Origin: Alphaproteobacteria bacterium
GTDB taxonomy: Bacteria; Pseudomonadota; Alphaproteobacteria; Rickettsiales; SXRF01
Direction of reading: 5' to 3'
DNA length: 64,000 nucleotides
Assembly: GCA_025360605.1 (NCBI GenBank)
Contig: JANYBV010000028.1
Coordinates: 1-64,000, forward strand
The notes beneath the pieces are model-generated. The model was not told the origin of the DNA, did no database searches, and worked only from the letters and a program-made list of their open reading frames with translations. The position numbers and the translations under genes were made by a program. The stretch's first letter is position 1, and every line of letters begins with the position of its first letter. Below, piece after piece: positions 43,653 through 54,040 of this stretch.

Positions 43653-45815
43653 CTACCTCGCTACCACTGTGGTGAAATAGAACGAGCCCAGCAAACATGC
43701 GTAGGCGACGAGTTTAGCAATGCGAAAACCCATTGCCATACTCTCTGCTTCCACGTTTTCTGCTGCTTCGTAGAAAGCAATGAAATTATTATTATTTTGG
43801 TAATCAATGAGTGCCTGTTGATAGCCGTTGTAATCGTTTGAGGCGTAGTCAGCGGATACGATTAGGTCTGCAATTTTAGGTATGGAACCGACTCCGGCAA
43901 GGGCCATGAGGGCTGTTTTATATTTTTTCCGTAATGAGCGGCTATGGATGTGATCCATCAGCGGCAGGGTGCGTAGCACCAGCCAGTTTGTCAGTCCGGG
44001 CAGGCGCAGGTGGCTCGCCTTGATCTGCGATGCTCCCAACAGATAAATGGCCATGACGGTTTTGTTGGTCGCCAGCATGGGCAGACCTTCCAGCTCATCT
44101 AGCCACACCTCTTTGAGTATCACAAGTTTACTGGCGATAAAAGCGGCGATATGTCGGTCAAAAGGATCGTCATTTTCCGATAATGTGGGGGCAAGGTGAT
44201 CGAGTTTGGTCAGCAGTTCGGCAAGCGTAGTAACATTTTGCGAGGCTAAGGTTGGACTGATGCAGGCCATTTCCGGATTGAGGTCATATAACACGCGTTC
44301 CAGCCCGAATCCCATGCCTGCATTGCGGATATAACTGCGCAGGCGGTCGAGCCGGACATTGAGTGCGTTGATAACAGCCGGAGTTTCATAATCTTCTTTT
44401 TCCTTTTGGAATTTGTTCTGCAATTCTATCCAGTAATTGACCATGTTGGATTCAATAAACTTGGCGAGTAATTGCAATTCCTGATGCATTTTCTTGAAAT
44501 ACAAATCAGCACACAATGAGTCCATACCATCAATATGCATTGCCAGTTGGCGGATTCTGACCGGCCCGACCGGATCAAGAAGCATAATGATATTCATGAG
44601 TGCTTCGTAGGTCTGTGTTTCATTCTTTGTGCTAAGATCGTATGCGGTGCGGCTCAGGCGGCCTACAATGTCCGATAATTCTTTGTTACGCAGCGATACC
44701 GATACCCAGTGCGAGAGCTGGTTATTATGCAGCGATGCGATCATCCGCTCCCAGTCATTACTGAACATGTGCGCTAGTTCCCGACGGGTATTGGCGTGCT
44801 TCTCATCACCAAGGTCATAGGGTCTTACCGCATCAACGGGGGTAGGTGGAGCGAGTACGTTAAACCGCTTGCCGCCGAGCCATTGCAACACCTGTTTCCC
44901 GCTCCAGCGCTCCTGTGGGTTTAAGGTGAGGGTGCCACGGAAAAAGTCGTAGAATACTTCCGGCACTTCCCTATCCTGCATTAAGGTATTATAGGCGCCA
45001 TTTCGGAAGATGGACTGGACGAATGCTTCCTGATTCATATGCGCCAGATATTCTGGGCCGTGAAGAATTTCCAATAGTACGACTGCTAGTGCATAGTAAT
45101 CCTGCGAGGTTGATCCTTCCCCTTTGGCGGTAGGCATTGCCTGAATGCGCTCGACGGATTCATAACGGAATGGTTGTGAAAAACCACACGGTTCTGCAAC
45201 GCACGGACCAAGTACAGCCATGTCGTTAATGTAGATGTTATCAGGATTGATCAACCCGTGTGAAATATCGAGATCCGAAAATTGCTGAATAGCATTTGCG
45301 AGCGGTGAGAGAATATGCTCGAAGAGAAACAGTGTATTCGCCGGTATTTTTTTTCTTTTAATGAGTTCTGATAATTTGATACCGGCTGGACGCTCATAGA
45401 AAACCACATAACGTTCGTGATTATTATTGGAAAGTCTTACGTTGCCTGCTGCAGCCACTTGTGTGATCGAGCGGTAGTCCAGCCCTTTGATTAACTTAAT
45501 GGCGCGGTAACGTTGCACTTTCCCCCAATCGCATACATGAGCATACAGCATCCGGCTGGGGATGGTGGAATCGTTTGCAGAATATGCCTTGGCGTTTTCA
45601 ACATCAAACGATTGCAGGGGTTGATTGAGATCAATGGTGTAGCGCTTTTCCAGCGTGTCAATTTCGCTGGTATCGTAGCTCGGTTGGTAGCCACGCAGAT
45701 GATCGCGGAGTTTAGCCATCAAAGGTTCGTTCGCCTTTGGTCCATCCTCGATGGCGTCCAAAGCGGCCAGCGTATTTTTCTTATCCTTAGCTGATGATGG
45801 GGTCTCAGTGACCAT
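43653..45815 (-). CDS. Membrane-anchored protein-kinase-like protein, probable pseudokinase
   Basis: The 720-residue protein has a Ser/Thr-kinase-like fold in about residues 60-330. The helix-C/catalytic-loop region reads DISHGLINPDNIYI where active kinases have HRDxKPxN, so the catalytic Asp and Lys are replaced. No DFG is visible (CVAEPCGFSQP). A DYYALAVVLLEILHG block and LNPQERWSG match the C-lobe. The middle (350-650) is alpha-helical and unassigned, and a single hydrophobic helix lies at the C-terminus (IAKLVAYACLLGSFYFTTVVA). It probably works as a scaffold or ATP-independent regulator. It follows purA, with its own extended -10 promoter. Confidence 0.82.
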   Translation of the reverse strand: MVTETPSSAKDKKNTLAALDAIEDGPKANEPLMAKLRDHLRGYQPSYDTSEIDTLEKRYTIDLNQPLQSFDVENAKAYSANDSTIPSRMLYAHVCDWGKVQRYRAIKLIKGLDYRSITQVAAAGNVRLSNNNHERYVVFYERPAGIKLSELIKRKKIPANTLFLFEHILSPLANAIQQFSDLDISHGLINPDNIYINDMAVLGPCVAEPCGFSQPFRYESVERIQAMPTAKGEGSTSQDYYALAVVLLEILHGPEYLAHMNQEAFVQSIFRNGAYNTLMQDREVPEVFYDFFRGTLTLNPQERWSGKQVLQWLGGKRFNVLAPPTPVDAVRPYDLGDEKHANTRRELAHMFSNDWERMIASLHNNQLSHWVSVSLRNKELSDIVGRLSRTAYDLSTKNETQTYEALMNIIMLLDPVGPVRIRQLAMHIDGMDSLCADLYFKKMHQELQLLAKFIESNMVNYWIELQNKFQKEKEDYETPAVINALNVRLDRLRSYIRNAGMGFGLERVLYDLNPEMACISPTLASQNVTTLAELLTKLDHLAPTLSENDDPFDRHIAAFIASKLVILKEVWLDELEGLPMLATNKTVMAIYLLGASQIKASHLRLPGLTNWLVLRTLPLMDHIHSRSLRKKYKTALMALAGVGSIPKIADLIVSADYASNDYNGYQQALIDYQNNNNFIAFYEAAENVEAESMAMGFRIAKLVAYACLLGSFYFTTVVAR

Positions 45816-45949
45816 AACTTCAGAACCGATTGATAAATGTCAGAAAATAATACTAACGGCACACTCTTAAAAAAGGATGAAAAAAAGGTTGCTAGTCCTA
45901 TGCGCGGACACACATAAAAGCGCTCTGCTAAATCGAATTAACATGCTTT

Positions 45950-45958
45950 ATTATATCA
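45950..45958 (-). promoter_or_regulatory. Extended -10 promoter upstream of the pseudokinase gene
   Basis: TGATATAAT on the minus strand is a perfect -10 (TATAAT) with the extended TGN element. No good -35 lies 17 bp upstream, as is usual for extended -10 promoters. It lies 26 bp past the purA stop and gives a leader of about 130 nt. Confidence 0.45.
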
Positions 45959-45983
45959 GTTTATTGAAGAAAATGGCCTTAGC

Positions 45984-47276
45984 TTAGTCGGCGAACGGAT
46001 CGCGTACCAAGATGGTGTCTTCCCGTTTGGGGCTGGTGGACAGCAGCGCAACCTGACATTCTATCAGCTCTTCAATGCGGCGGATATACTTGATTGCTTG
46101 CGCTGGCAGATCAACCCAACTGCGTTTGCCTTGCGTGCTTTCGCTCCAGCCTGACATCTCTTCATAGATGGGTTCTACTTCTGCCTGAATTTTCATTGAG
46201 GCAGGCAAATAGTCATATAATACACCTTTATGTTTGTACCCAACGCAGATTTTAATGGTTTCAAAACCATCAAGGATATCAAGTTTAGTCAGTGCGATGC
46301 CGGTGATACCACAAATTTTTACCGCCTGACGAACTAATACGGCGTCAAACCAGCCACAACGCCTCGGGCGTCCGGTGACGGTGCCGAACTCATTACCAAT
46401 TTTACCGATTTTGGCACCGATAGCGTCGGTGAGTTCGGTGGGGAAGGGGCCGGAGCCTACGCGCGTGGTGTATGCTTTGGTGATGCCAAGTACATAACCG
46501 ATGCCGCCCATGCCAATGCCTGATCCGATGGTGGCGGTGCCAGCCAGCGTGTTGGAGGAGGTCACATACGGATAAGTGCCATGGTCAACATCCAGCATGA
46601 TGCCTTGTGCGCCTTCAAACAGGATACGCTTGCCTTCACGCTTCAGTTTATCAAGCAATAACCACACAGGGGTCGAGAAGCTGAGAATTTTGGGAGCCAC
46701 TTCAAGGAGCGGTGTCAGTATTTCATCCACATTCATCGGCGGTGCGCCAGCTGCCTGCAATAGCGCATTATTGTACACCAACAGATTTTCAATTTTTTCA
46801 CGCAGCAAATCCGGATCAGCAAGATCGCATACGCGAACGGCGCGGCGTGCCACTTTGTCTTCATAGGCAGGGCCGATGCCACGTCCGGTGGTGCCAATTT
46901 TACCTTTGCCACGGATGGCTTCTGCCATCTGGTCGACTTTGCGGTGAACGGGAAGAATCAACGGTGCATTTTCGGCGATACGCAGATTTTCTGGTGTAAC
47001 TATCACGCCGAGTTTGCTCACCGATTCAATTTCACTGAGCAGCGCATACGGATCGATGACGACACCGTTGCCAATGATGGATAATTTATTCGGACGCACG
47101 ATACCTGACGGCAGCAGAGATAATTTATACGTCACGCCATCAATCACCAGCGTATGGCCAGCGTTGTGCCCGCCTTGGAACCGTACCACCACATGGGCGC
47201 GTTCGGACAACCAGTCTACGACTTTACCTTTACCTTCATCTCCCCACTGGGAGCCAATCACTGCGACGTTAGTCAT
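45984..47276 (-). CDS. purA: Adenylosuccinate synthetase
   Basis: PurA condenses IMP with aspartate using GTP, in the first step to AMP. The 430 residues are normal. The N-terminal P-loop [24 protein letters not shown], the catalytic [40 protein letters not shown] and [12 protein letters not shown] are all present. It follows hisZ by 7 bp on the same strand, an order shared by many alphaproteobacteria. Confidence 0.97.
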   Translation of the reverse strand: MTNVAVIGSQWGDEGKGKVVDWLSERAHVVVRFQGGHNAGHTLVIDGVTYKLSLLPSGIVRPNKLSIIGNGVVIDPYALLSEIESVSKLGVIVTPENLRIAENAPLILPVHRKVDQMAEAIRGKGKIGTTGRGIGPAYEDKVARRAVRVCDLADPDLLREKIENLLVYNNALLQAAGAPPMNVDEILTPLLEVAPKILSFSTPVWLLLDKLKREGKRILFEGAQGIMLDVDHGTYPYVTSSNTLAGTATIGSGIGMGGIGYVLGITKAYTTRVGSGPFPTELTDAIGAKIGKIGNEFGTVTGRPRRCGWFDAVLVRQAVKICGITGIALTKLDILDGFETIKICVGYKHKGVLYDYLPASMKIQAEVEPIYEEMSGWSESTQGKRSWVDLPAQAIKYIRRIEELIECQVALLSTSPKREDTILVRDPFAD

Positions 47277-47283
47277 TAGACGG

Positions 47284-48450
47284 TTATTCCTTTTTTTCGT
47301 TGCTGCTTGCTATTGGTTTTAATTCATTGTTTTTAAAAATCCATCCGCATCCAAGGCGGCGCGCTTCTTCCTCAGCATAGCCAAACTCCGGCAGTGCGTA
47401 AATGGTGACAAATCCATCGGAACGAAGTTTTTGCGCTTGATCATCGGCGATGCCATCGGCCATGAAAACACGTTTGGGGCGCTTGGGTTCGGCAAGTAAT
47501 CCGCGTAAGGTTTCGACATACAGCGTAAAACCGGTTGCTTCGCTGTCTTGGCCGGATTTATCACCTTCGATCAAATAACGTCCGCCGCGTCCTACTTCAC
47601 AGGTGGCACCGGGAATAAAGATCGAGAAGTTGATACCGGAGTGGTAATTCAGGCCACGGTTTTCGGTGATATCGACGGTCAGTGTCCAGTCCGGATTAGG
47701 AACACGCGTGAGGATATGCACCACTTCTTGCAGGTCACGCAATTGTTTGCGGGCGCTTTCCGGTAGTTCAAGGCGGGCAATCGCCGCAAGTGCCGGACCC
47801 GCCGGACCCGCGCATTGCAGCAGAGCCACCAGTGTCTCGCGGTAGCCGAAGGATAAGGTGCTTAAAGTGGATACGTCTTTGCACGCGACCGCTTCAAACA
47901 GAATTTTTAGTTGTTCGTTTGTCAACTTTTCCGATGCAAGCAAGGAACCAACAATCCCCGGAAGGTTGAGGTCGATAGATAGTTTAGTAATGCCTGCTTT
48001 TTTGAGAGCATTGGCAGCGACTAAAATGACTTCTGCATCCGCCTCGGGCGATGCGGTCCCAATCAACTCAATGCCAGCCTGACGCAATTGGCGGTCATTT
48101 TTAAGTTGTTCACCCTGCATGCGCAGGATCAGCCCGTTGTAACACAGGCGCAACGGACGGGGGGCCTGAGAAAGACGACCGGCAGCAATGCGTGCGATCT
48201 GCAAAGTGATATCGGCCCGCAGTCCCATCACCTTGTGGGCGGTGGGGTCCATCACGCGGAAGGTGTAGGGCGATAACGCGGCACCGCGGCCAGCCAGTAA
48301 ATTTTCACTATATTCAAGCAGTGGTGGCGACACCTGTTCATACCCGTAGCTTTCAAAGGTGGAAAGCAATGCGGACGAAAGCTCCGACTCATGGCGGGCA
48401 TGAGGGGGCAACAGATCGTAACAACCGGCGGGTAAAAGTGTTTTCGACAT
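47284..48450 (-). CDS. hisZ: ATP phosphoribosyltransferase regulatory subunit
   Basis: HisZ is a histidyl-tRNA-synthetase-like protein that activates and regulates the short HisG enzyme of histidine biosynthesis. The 388-residue length is close to the family norm. The N-terminus [20 protein letters not shown] and motif-2-like [18 protein letters not shown] are typical, while the catalytic tRNA-synthetase features are lost, as expected. A short HisG must be encoded elsewhere. Divergent from the SemiSWEET gene; purA follows. Confidence 0.9.
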   Translation of the reverse strand: MSKTLLPAGCYDLLPPHARHESELSSALLSTFESYGYEQVSPPLLEYSENLLAGRGAALSPYTFRVMDPTAHKVMGLRADITLQIARIAAGRLSQAPRPLRLCYNGLILRMQGEQLKNDRQLRQAGIELIGTASPEADAEVILVAANALKKAGITKLSIDLNLPGIVGSLLASEKLTNEQLKILFEAVACKDVSTLSTLSFGYRETLVALLQCAGPAGPALAAIARLELPESARKQLRDLQEVVHILTRVPNPDWTLTVDITENRGLNYHSGINFSIFIPGATCEVGRGGRYLIEGDKSGQDSEATGFTLYVETLRGLLAEPKRPKRVFMADGIADDQAQKLRSDGFVTIYALPEFGYAEEEARRLGCGWIFKNNELKPIASSNEKKE

Positions 48451-48484
48451 CGTTTTTAATGCGTTAAGGGTAAAAGTATGACTT

Positions 48485-48505
48485 ACTAACCACTAACCAC
48501 TAAGC
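48485..48505. repeat. Tandem 7-bp repeats in the hisZ/SemiSWEET divergent region
   Basis: ACTAACC occurs twice in tandem (48485-48498), followed by ACTAAGC (48499-48505). The array lies 34 bp from the hisZ start and 23 bp before the SemiSWEET start. It could be a regulator-binding array or a simple replication slippage product. Confidence 0.4.
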
Positions 48506-48527
48506 ACTGCAACCAAAAAAGGCAAGT

Positions 48528-48779
48528 ATGAATCCTGAAATTATCGGCACAATTGCTGCATTTCTGACCACCGTAGCCTATATTCCGCAGGTTATTAAGG
48601 TATTGAAACATAAAGATACCAAGAGTATCTCCTTGGGGATGTATGTGATGATTACCAGTGGCTTAGCGGCATGGCTGCTTTATGGGATCCTGATCCACAG
48701 TCCTTCACTGATTATTGCTAACGCAATCACTGTTTTTCTGGCACTGGTGATTTTAATTATGAAAATAAAACATGGTTGA
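48528..48779 (+). CDS. SemiSWEET-family small transporter
   Basis: This is a three-helix half-transporter that dimerises to move sugars or related small molecules. The 83 residues contain the PQ-loop motif YIPQVIKVLKHKDTKSIS and three helices. The helix-2 region is MYVMITSGLAAWLLYGIL, with an asparagine later (IIANAITVFLALV), as in the family. The substrate cannot be predicted. It is divergent from hisZ and followed by an unknown 171-codon gene. Confidence 0.88.
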   Translation: MNPEIIGTIAAFLTTVAYIPQVIKVLKHKDTKSISLGMYVMITSGLAAWLLYGILIHSPSLIIANAITVFLALVILIMKIKHG

Positions 48780-48853
48780 ATCGACTTGCCGGTGGCTCCT
48801 TTTTCCCTTAATAACGCTCTTGGAAAAAACAGCTAAAAAAGAGTGCAGGAAAA

Positions 48854-49369
48854 ATGAGTTTCGTAGCAGCATTAGCAAAACCCGCCGAAGAAAACAATGA
48901 ACTGGAATTTAAAGCGCTGGCCCGTGATATAAACACGAGTTTTAAGCGCATGCGTGAATCTGAAAAACTGCATCGTGTCTATATGAGAGCTTATGATATC
49001 GGTGAGGATATGGGTGAACAGGTAAAAATAGCGGCTGCAGGCATCGAAAGAACCGCGATGCGTTATCAGAGCGGTGGGATCAGTTTGGAAAAAGCTGCCA
49101 GCGAATTCGCATTGGATATCCCACCCATGATACGTTTTTTGATACATGAGATTCAGTTTCACGAAGGCGACGTAAGAGTGCTGTCAAGAGAAGTTAATCA
49201 AACCCTGCACAATTATTATGACAAGAAGACTCTTCAAAACGCTGCTGAATTTTTAATTGCCTGCACAAACGACCGCACGTTAAATACCCACTGGTTGTTT
49301 GACAATGTGGCACGCGCTGCCACCTTCTGTGCAAAAGCAGCGGAACGCTCTCAGGAGTTGGCGGCTTAA
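48854..49369 (+). CDS. Unknown helical cytoplasmic protein (171 aa)
   Basis: I do not recognise this protein. It is predicted almost entirely alpha-helical, with a charged N-terminus (FKALARDINTSFKRMRESEKLHRVYMRAY as part of the first helices). It has no signal peptide or membrane helix; five or so helices are suggested by the repeated heptad-like spacing. Its C-terminus (AERSQELAA) overlaps the stop of the convergent pssA by four bases. It lies 74 bp after the SemiSWEET gene. Confidence 0.7.
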   Translation: MSFVAALAKPAEENNELEFKALARDINTSFKRMRESEKLHRVYMRAYDIGEDMGEQVKIAAAGIERTAMRYQSGGISLEKAASEFALDIPPMIRFLIHEIQFHEGDVRVLSREVNQTLHNYYDKKTLQNAAEFLIACTNDRTLNTHWLFDNVARAATFCAKAAERSQELAA

Positions 49370-50151
49370 AGAGTTGCTGGCGGGCTTTCTTGTGCCTCTT
49401 TGTTCATGCGTTGCCATTTACGGGCGCTAAAATAAATAGATCCCAGATAGATGATGCTGATGCCTGACAGGAACAGCCATGGCTCGATGATAAACACCAC
49501 CAACAAAAACGTCGATGCAATCATGAATTGCGGAATATAATCGTGCTTGATGCGGATGTGTTTTCCGGCATAGGTCGGGATGCGGCTTGCCATTAGCGTA
49601 CCCACCAGCAATACATGGCCGGCAATGAGTGCAGGCGGAAGCTTGAGATCGCTGTCCAGCAGATTCAGCACCAGCGGCAACAGGCATAATATACCGCCCG
49701 CTGGCGCCGGAACGCCAACAAAAAATTGTTTTTCCCATGGCTGCTTGGTGTCTTCAAAAAGGCCTGTGTTAAAACGGGCGAGGCGCAATGCCATGCACAC
49801 GCTGAAAAACAACACCGCCGCCCAGCCATAACCTTTGAGTTCATTGAGGTGCCACATGTATAGTACTAACACTGGTGATACGCCAAAACAGACAAAATCC
49901 GATAATGAATCCAACTGTGCGCCAAACAGGCTGGTGGCACCCAGCATGCGTGCAAGGCGGCCGTCCATGCCGTCGATCAAAGCAGCGGCAATAATGAAGG
50001 CCACGGCCATATCCCATCGTGGGATCATGGCAAAACGGATAGCGGATAAACCGCAGCACAATCCTGCAATCGTCACCATGTTAGGGAAAAGGCGGCTGAT
50101 CGGTTGTTCGCTTTTAAGCAAGCGCCGGCGCTTGGAGGTGTCTGGTCTCAA
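49366..50151 (-). CDS. pssA: CDP-diacylglycerol--serine O-phosphatidyltransferase
   Basis: PssA makes phosphatidylserine from CDP-diacylglycerol and serine in the inner membrane. The 261-residue polytopic protein carries the full CDP-alcohol phosphotransferase motif D-G-x2-A-R-x8-G-x3-D-x3-D in [20 protein letters not shown] and the following LSD. Its start overlaps the psd stop by four bases, so the two phospholipid genes are translationally coupled. It converges with the unknown gene at 48854. Confidence 0.95.
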   Translation of the reverse strand: MRPDTSKRRRLLKSEQPISRLFPNMVTIAGLCCGLSAIRFAMIPRWDMAVAFIIAAALIDGMDGRLARMLGATSLFGAQLDSLSDFVCFGVSPVLVLYMWHLNELKGYGWAAVLFFSVCMALRLARFNTGLFEDTKQPWEKQFFVGVPAPAGGILCLLPLVLNLLDSDLKLPPALIAGHVLLVGTLMASRIPTYAGKHIRIKHDYIPQFMIASTFLLVVFIIEPWLFLSGISIIYLGSIYFSARKWQRMNKEAQESPPATL

Positions 50152-50864
50152 TGGGTGGTTCCGATCGGTTGAGGTTGGGTGCTTTGGGTATCTGCCAGAA
50201 TGGTTTCACCGCCAATGGAAACCTGACCAACAATCACTGCGGGGATAACGCCTTGCGGCAGGTACACGTCTAAACGGCTGCCAAAGCGGATAATGCCAAA
50301 GCGTTCACCGGTTTTTACGGACTGGTTGTCTTTAAGGTCGCACAGGATGCGGCGTGCCACGAGTCCGGCAATCTGTACTACGCCGAATTGCTTGCCATCG
50401 GGCGTGGTGATGCGGATAGACTGGCGCTCGTTTTCTTCACTCGCTTTGTCGAGCGAGGCGTTGAAAAATTTACCCGTCTGGTAGTGCAGTTTGGTGATGG
50501 TGCCTTCGATCGGGATACGGTTTACATGGACGTTGAACACGTTCATGAAAATGCTGATGCGGGTGCGTTCTTCATTGCCCAGTCCCAGTTCGGCGGGTGG
50601 TACGCAGGTGTGGATTTTCTGAACCACGCCGTCAGCGGGGCTGATGACGAGTCCTGCGCGCGTTGGTGTGGTGCGTGGCGGGTTGCGGAAAAAGTAGGTA
50701 CACCATGCGGTGGCGATCAGCCCAAGCCAACCTAAAAACGAACATAACAGGCTGAGAAGCAAAGAAACAACGGCGAAAATGGTGATAAACATCCATCCGG
50801 CAGGATGAATGGGGACCAACACGCTTTTAATGGTTTCCAATAGATGGTTGTCTTCGCTTTTCAT
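50148..50864 (-). CDS. psd: Phosphatidylserine decarboxylase proenzyme
   Basis: Psd decarboxylates phosphatidylserine to phosphatidylethanolamine. The 238-residue short-form proenzyme has an N-terminal membrane region (about 18-55), [24 protein letters not shown] and the pyruvoyl-forming Gly-Ser cleavage site in [13 protein letters not shown]. It is directly coupled to pssA, completing phosphatidylethanolamine synthesis. About 150 bp upstream lies the polytopic protein gene, on the same strand. Confidence 0.94.
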   Translation of the reverse strand: MKSEDNHLLETIKSVLVPIHPAGWMFITIFAVVSLLLSLLCSFLGWLGLIATAWCTYFFRNPPRTTPTRAGLVISPADGVVQKIHTCVPPAELGLGNEERTRISIFMNVFNVHVNRIPIEGTITKLHYQTGKFFNASLDKASEENERQSIRITTPDGKQFGVVQIAGLVARRILCDLKDNQSVKTGERFGIIRFGSRLDVYLPQGVIPAVIVGQVSIGGETILADTQSTQPQPIGTTH

Positions 50865-51014
50865 AGTATTTCCAATGCGTTGTGGGTGATGTCAGCTATA
50901 TACACGCTTTGGTGGCAGATTTCAAATAAGATCGGAGGCCACCATTCACTGCCCTTACAAAAAGAGTGGCAGCAGTGAAATATGCACCATTTTACAACGC
51001 TGTGGAAGGCCGTA

Positions 51015-52487
51015 TTATTTCGTGGCGATATAGACGTTGCCGCGTTTTCCCTCGAATACCAGCTTCCAGTGGTCATGGTATAGCCCCTTGTCATAGCTGT
51101 TGGCAAAGTTTGTCGTCTTGGCGACGATCAGGCCGTTTAAGTGGCGCTTACGGAGGTTTTCTTCCCAGCCATCGCCCAGTTTCAGGAACACCATCGACTC
51201 TTCGACGGCCTGATAAGGGTAGGCGGTACTGGCACGGCTATCCATGAAATAGGAGAGCTTACCCTGCGTATGATAAATAATCTGACCACCAAAGTTGTAA
51301 TCGCTAAGGTAATGATGGTCAGGGTAGTGCTTAAGTGCAAAATCGATAGCATCTTTAATGCTGTATTCTTCGCTTTCAATTTGTTCGTCGTGTGGCAGCG
51401 CATTCGCTATGGCATACAGCACTATAAATGCGACAATGCACCCACCCCAGACATGTTTAACCTGCTGCTTGCCCATGAACGTCACAAGCGGTGATGTGGG
51501 TTGCGGGGTGCGCAGGTCGCGGGTTTGTTCGTCAAGGCAGGTGGCGAAATAAGGCGCTGACATCAGGATGAAAAACGCACCATTACGGATAGAAAACATG
51601 GTGGCCACAAACCAGCCCATTGCCAGAATCTTATCGGCAACCGAGATTTTCGCGCCCTTTAAATTAGAAGCCAGAATGACCATCACCAGCCAGACGGACA
51701 GGCCCGTACTGGTGCCGAAACAAAACGGAAGCCATTCCGCAGTGTATTTGGTGGCGGGGCTGGTGAAGGACAACAGTGCAGCGATAATCACGGTTGGCCC
51801 GTAAGGATTGATAAGGCCAAGGAGCGCGCAGGCAACACCGGTCAGGATAAGACGTTTGAGCCAGTCATGGCGTTTGGCAAACCATGCTTCGGCGGCGTAT
51901 GCCCCCATGATGATAAACCCGACCATGAAGCTGCCATGCGAATTGGTCCATAACAACATCAGCGGCGGTAGCCAGCGCAGGTGCCTGTAGCCTTTATCGT
52001 CGCGGCTCTTGTGGAGTAGGCCGTGATAGATAAATGCCAGCACATATCCGGCCATTTGCGGGCGGGCGGTGATGTAATCCAGCAGGCACAGGCTTGTGAG
52101 CATCGTGGTCATGAGGACGGCGGGCAGGGCGATATCGCGTTTCAGCAGGCGGTGGGTGATGCCTGCGGTGAGGGCGGCACCGATTGACAGGGTGAAGACG
52201 TACACACCGAAAACACCACATATTTTCTGTACGATGCCCAGCGCAAGGTTCCACACCCACGACAGGATATACCACGGGTGATCTTGATTACCATACGCCC
52301 ATGGATCAGTTTTCGGCAGGTGGTGTGTATCCATGAACATTTGGCCGATGGCGATGTGCCACGGCACGTCATTATCATTCAGCAGCGGATAGGCCAATCG
52401 GTACAAAGCAACGACACTGGCAAGAAATACGACGGGAACTACCCATAAAAAACCGCGGTTGTCGTTGCTTTCTACGGTGGCTGTCAT
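51015..52487 (-). CDS. Polytopic membrane protein, possibly GT-C glycosyltransferase-like
   Basis: The 490-residue protein has about ten hydrophobic helices and a conserved-looking first loop, NDNDVPWHIAIGQMFMDTHH, reminiscent of the acidic first-loop motif of GT-C glycosyltransferases. A soluble C-terminal part (about 390-490) contains NFGGQIIYH and YFMDSRASTAYPYQ. I cannot assign a substrate or confirm the family. It starts 2 bp after the icd stop and may be read through from icd. Confidence 0.65.
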   Translation of the reverse strand: MTATVESNDNRGFLWVVPVVFLASVVALYRLAYPLLNDNDVPWHIAIGQMFMDTHHLPKTDPWAYGNQDHPWYILSWVWNLALGIVQKICGVFGVYVFTLSIGAALTAGITHRLLKRDIALPAVLMTTMLTSLCLLDYITARPQMAGYVLAFIYHGLLHKSRDDKGYRHLRWLPPLMLLWTNSHGSFMVGFIIMGAYAAEAWFAKRHDWLKRLILTGVACALLGLINPYGPTVIIAALLSFTSPATKYTAEWLPFCFGTSTGLSVWLVMVILASNLKGAKISVADKILAMGWFVATMFSIRNGAFFILMSAPYFATCLDEQTRDLRTPQPTSPLVTFMGKQQVKHVWGGCIVAFIVLYAIANALPHDEQIESEEYSIKDAIDFALKHYPDHHYLSDYNFGGQIIYHTQGKLSYFMDSRASTAYPYQAVEESMVFLKLGDGWEENLRKRHLNGLIVAKTTNFANSYDKGLYHDHWKLVFEGKRGNVYIATK

Positions 52488-52489
52488 CG

Positions 52490-53929
52490 TTATTCTCCCT
52501 GTCCGAGGCTGAACCCGATTACTCCGTCAAAGGTGTAGAGGTTTTCGGTTTTGGTAAAATCGAGGCCCGATTTTTGCGTCCTGTCCAACAGCGCTGTGAT
52601 AGCGGCGTGGGTGGTGGTTTTTCCGTCCGCGCATTTAAAGCGGCAGTGGAACTGGTCGGTGATGTGCATACCACTGGTATCGGCATCCGGCCATACTTTT
52701 AGTCCCTTGTTCGAAAGTGTTTTGAGATCCAGACCATCAGCGGAAAGCGCGGTAATTTTTTCGCCTAGTTCATTGATGCTGCCGTTCCATGCGACAAACA
52801 CATCCACGCCAATGAGTTCTTTTTTCGCAGGAGTGCGCACCGTGTTTTTTTTCATTTCAGTGGTGATCGCTTTGCCGTACGCCACGCTGTCGAAAGTGGA
52901 TGGTTTTTTACCCAGACGCTGCACAACGGCTTCGGCGAATTCCTTGGTGCCGACTTTTTCTTTGCTTACTTCCTTGCGGTAGATGTCACCGGTATGGACA
53001 CCGTCTTCCAATGTGCGAAGCCACGCATTCTGGATTTTGGAGGCGACATCCGGCTGGCCGATATGGATCAGCATCATGATGGCGGACTGCAGGATACCGG
53101 ATGGATTGGCCATATTTTTTCCGGCGATATCCGGAGCTGAACCGTGGATGGCTTCGAACATGGCGAAGCCTTCGCCGATATTGGATGAACCGGCAAGCCC
53201 GACCGAACCGGAAACTTCCGCAGCAATATCGGAAATGATGTCGCCGTAGAGATTGAGGGTAACGATCACATCGAACACTTCCGGTTTACTGGCAATGCGT
53301 GCCGCACCGATGTCGATGATGTAATGGTCTTTTTCAAGCTTGGGATATTCTTTGCCGATTTCATCGAACAGCTTGTGGAACTGGCCATCGGCGAGTTTCA
53401 TGATGTTGTCTTTGCTCATGCAGGTCACTTTTTTGCGGTTATTCGCTACCGCATAATCGAAGGCGTAGCGGATGATGCGTTCACTGCCGGAGTGGGTGAT
53501 GAGCTTCAGGCACTGGAACACGTCTTCGCTTTGGCGGTGTTCGATGCCTGCGTATAAATCTTCTTCATTTTCACGCACGATGATCAGGTCCATCTTCGGA
53601 TGGTTGGTTTTCACCAGCGGATGGTAGCTTTTGGTCGGACGGATATTGGCATAAAGGCCGAGGGTTTTACGCATCGTTACGTTGAGGCTCTTGTAGCCTT
53701 TGCCTTGCGGGGTGGTGATCGGAGCCTTTAAAAATACTTTGTTGCGGCGCAGCGTGTCCCATGCCGATGGCAGGATGCCCGATGTCGCGCCCATATTGTA
53801 GACGCGTTCGCCGACCTCAATCGTTTCTACGGTAATGTCTGCTGCCGCCTCACGCAGGATGTGGAGGGTGGCTTCCATGATTTCTGGGCCAATGCCGTCG
53901 CCGTAAGCTACTGTGATAGGTGTGGTCAT
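52490..53929 (-). CDS. icd: NADP-dependent isocitrate dehydrogenase, alphaproteobacterial long type
   Basis: The TCA-cycle enzyme converts isocitrate to 2-oxoglutarate. It is about 479 residues from ATG 53929 (MTTPITVAYGDGIGPEIMEA); a longer in-frame start at 53971 adds an unlikely leader. The isocitrate/isopropylmalate dehydrogenase core is seen in DGIGPEIM, VRENEEDLYAGIEHR, NLYGDIISDIAAEVSGSVGLAGSSNIG and IHGSAPDIAGKNMANP. A C-terminal extension of about 130 residues marks the rickettsial/alphaproteobacterial and Thermus-like subgroup. The polytopic protein gene follows by 2 bp. Confidence 0.93.
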   Translation of the reverse strand: MTTPITVAYGDGIGPEIMEATLHILREAAADITVETIEVGERVYNMGATSGILPSAWDTLRRNKVFLKAPITTPQGKGYKSLNVTMRKTLGLYANIRPTKSYHPLVKTNHPKMDLIIVRENEEDLYAGIEHRQSEDVFQCLKLITHSGSERIIRYAFDYAVANNRKKVTCMSKDNIMKLADGQFHKLFDEIGKEYPKLEKDHYIIDIGAARIASKPEVFDVIVTLNLYGDIISDIAAEVSGSVGLAGSSNIGEGFAMFEAIHGSAPDIAGKNMANPSGILQSAIMMLIHIGQPDVASKIQNAWLRTLEDGVHTGDIYRKEVSKEKVGTKEFAEAVVQRLGKKPSTFDSVAYGKAITTEMKKNTVRTPAKKELIGVDVFVAWNGSINELGEKITALSADGLDLKTLSNKGLKVWPDADTSGMHITDQFHCRFKCADGKTTTHAAITALLDRTQKSGLDFTKTENLYTFDGVIGFSLGQGE

Positions 53930-54040
53930 AAGGGTTCTTTGCTCACTTTGGTTAAAGTATTTGCGTAGCAATGTATAATGTAACCATTGCGATTTAGTTA
54001 AGTTTTTTTATATTTTGGAGATGGGAGAGGAGGTTGGCTG

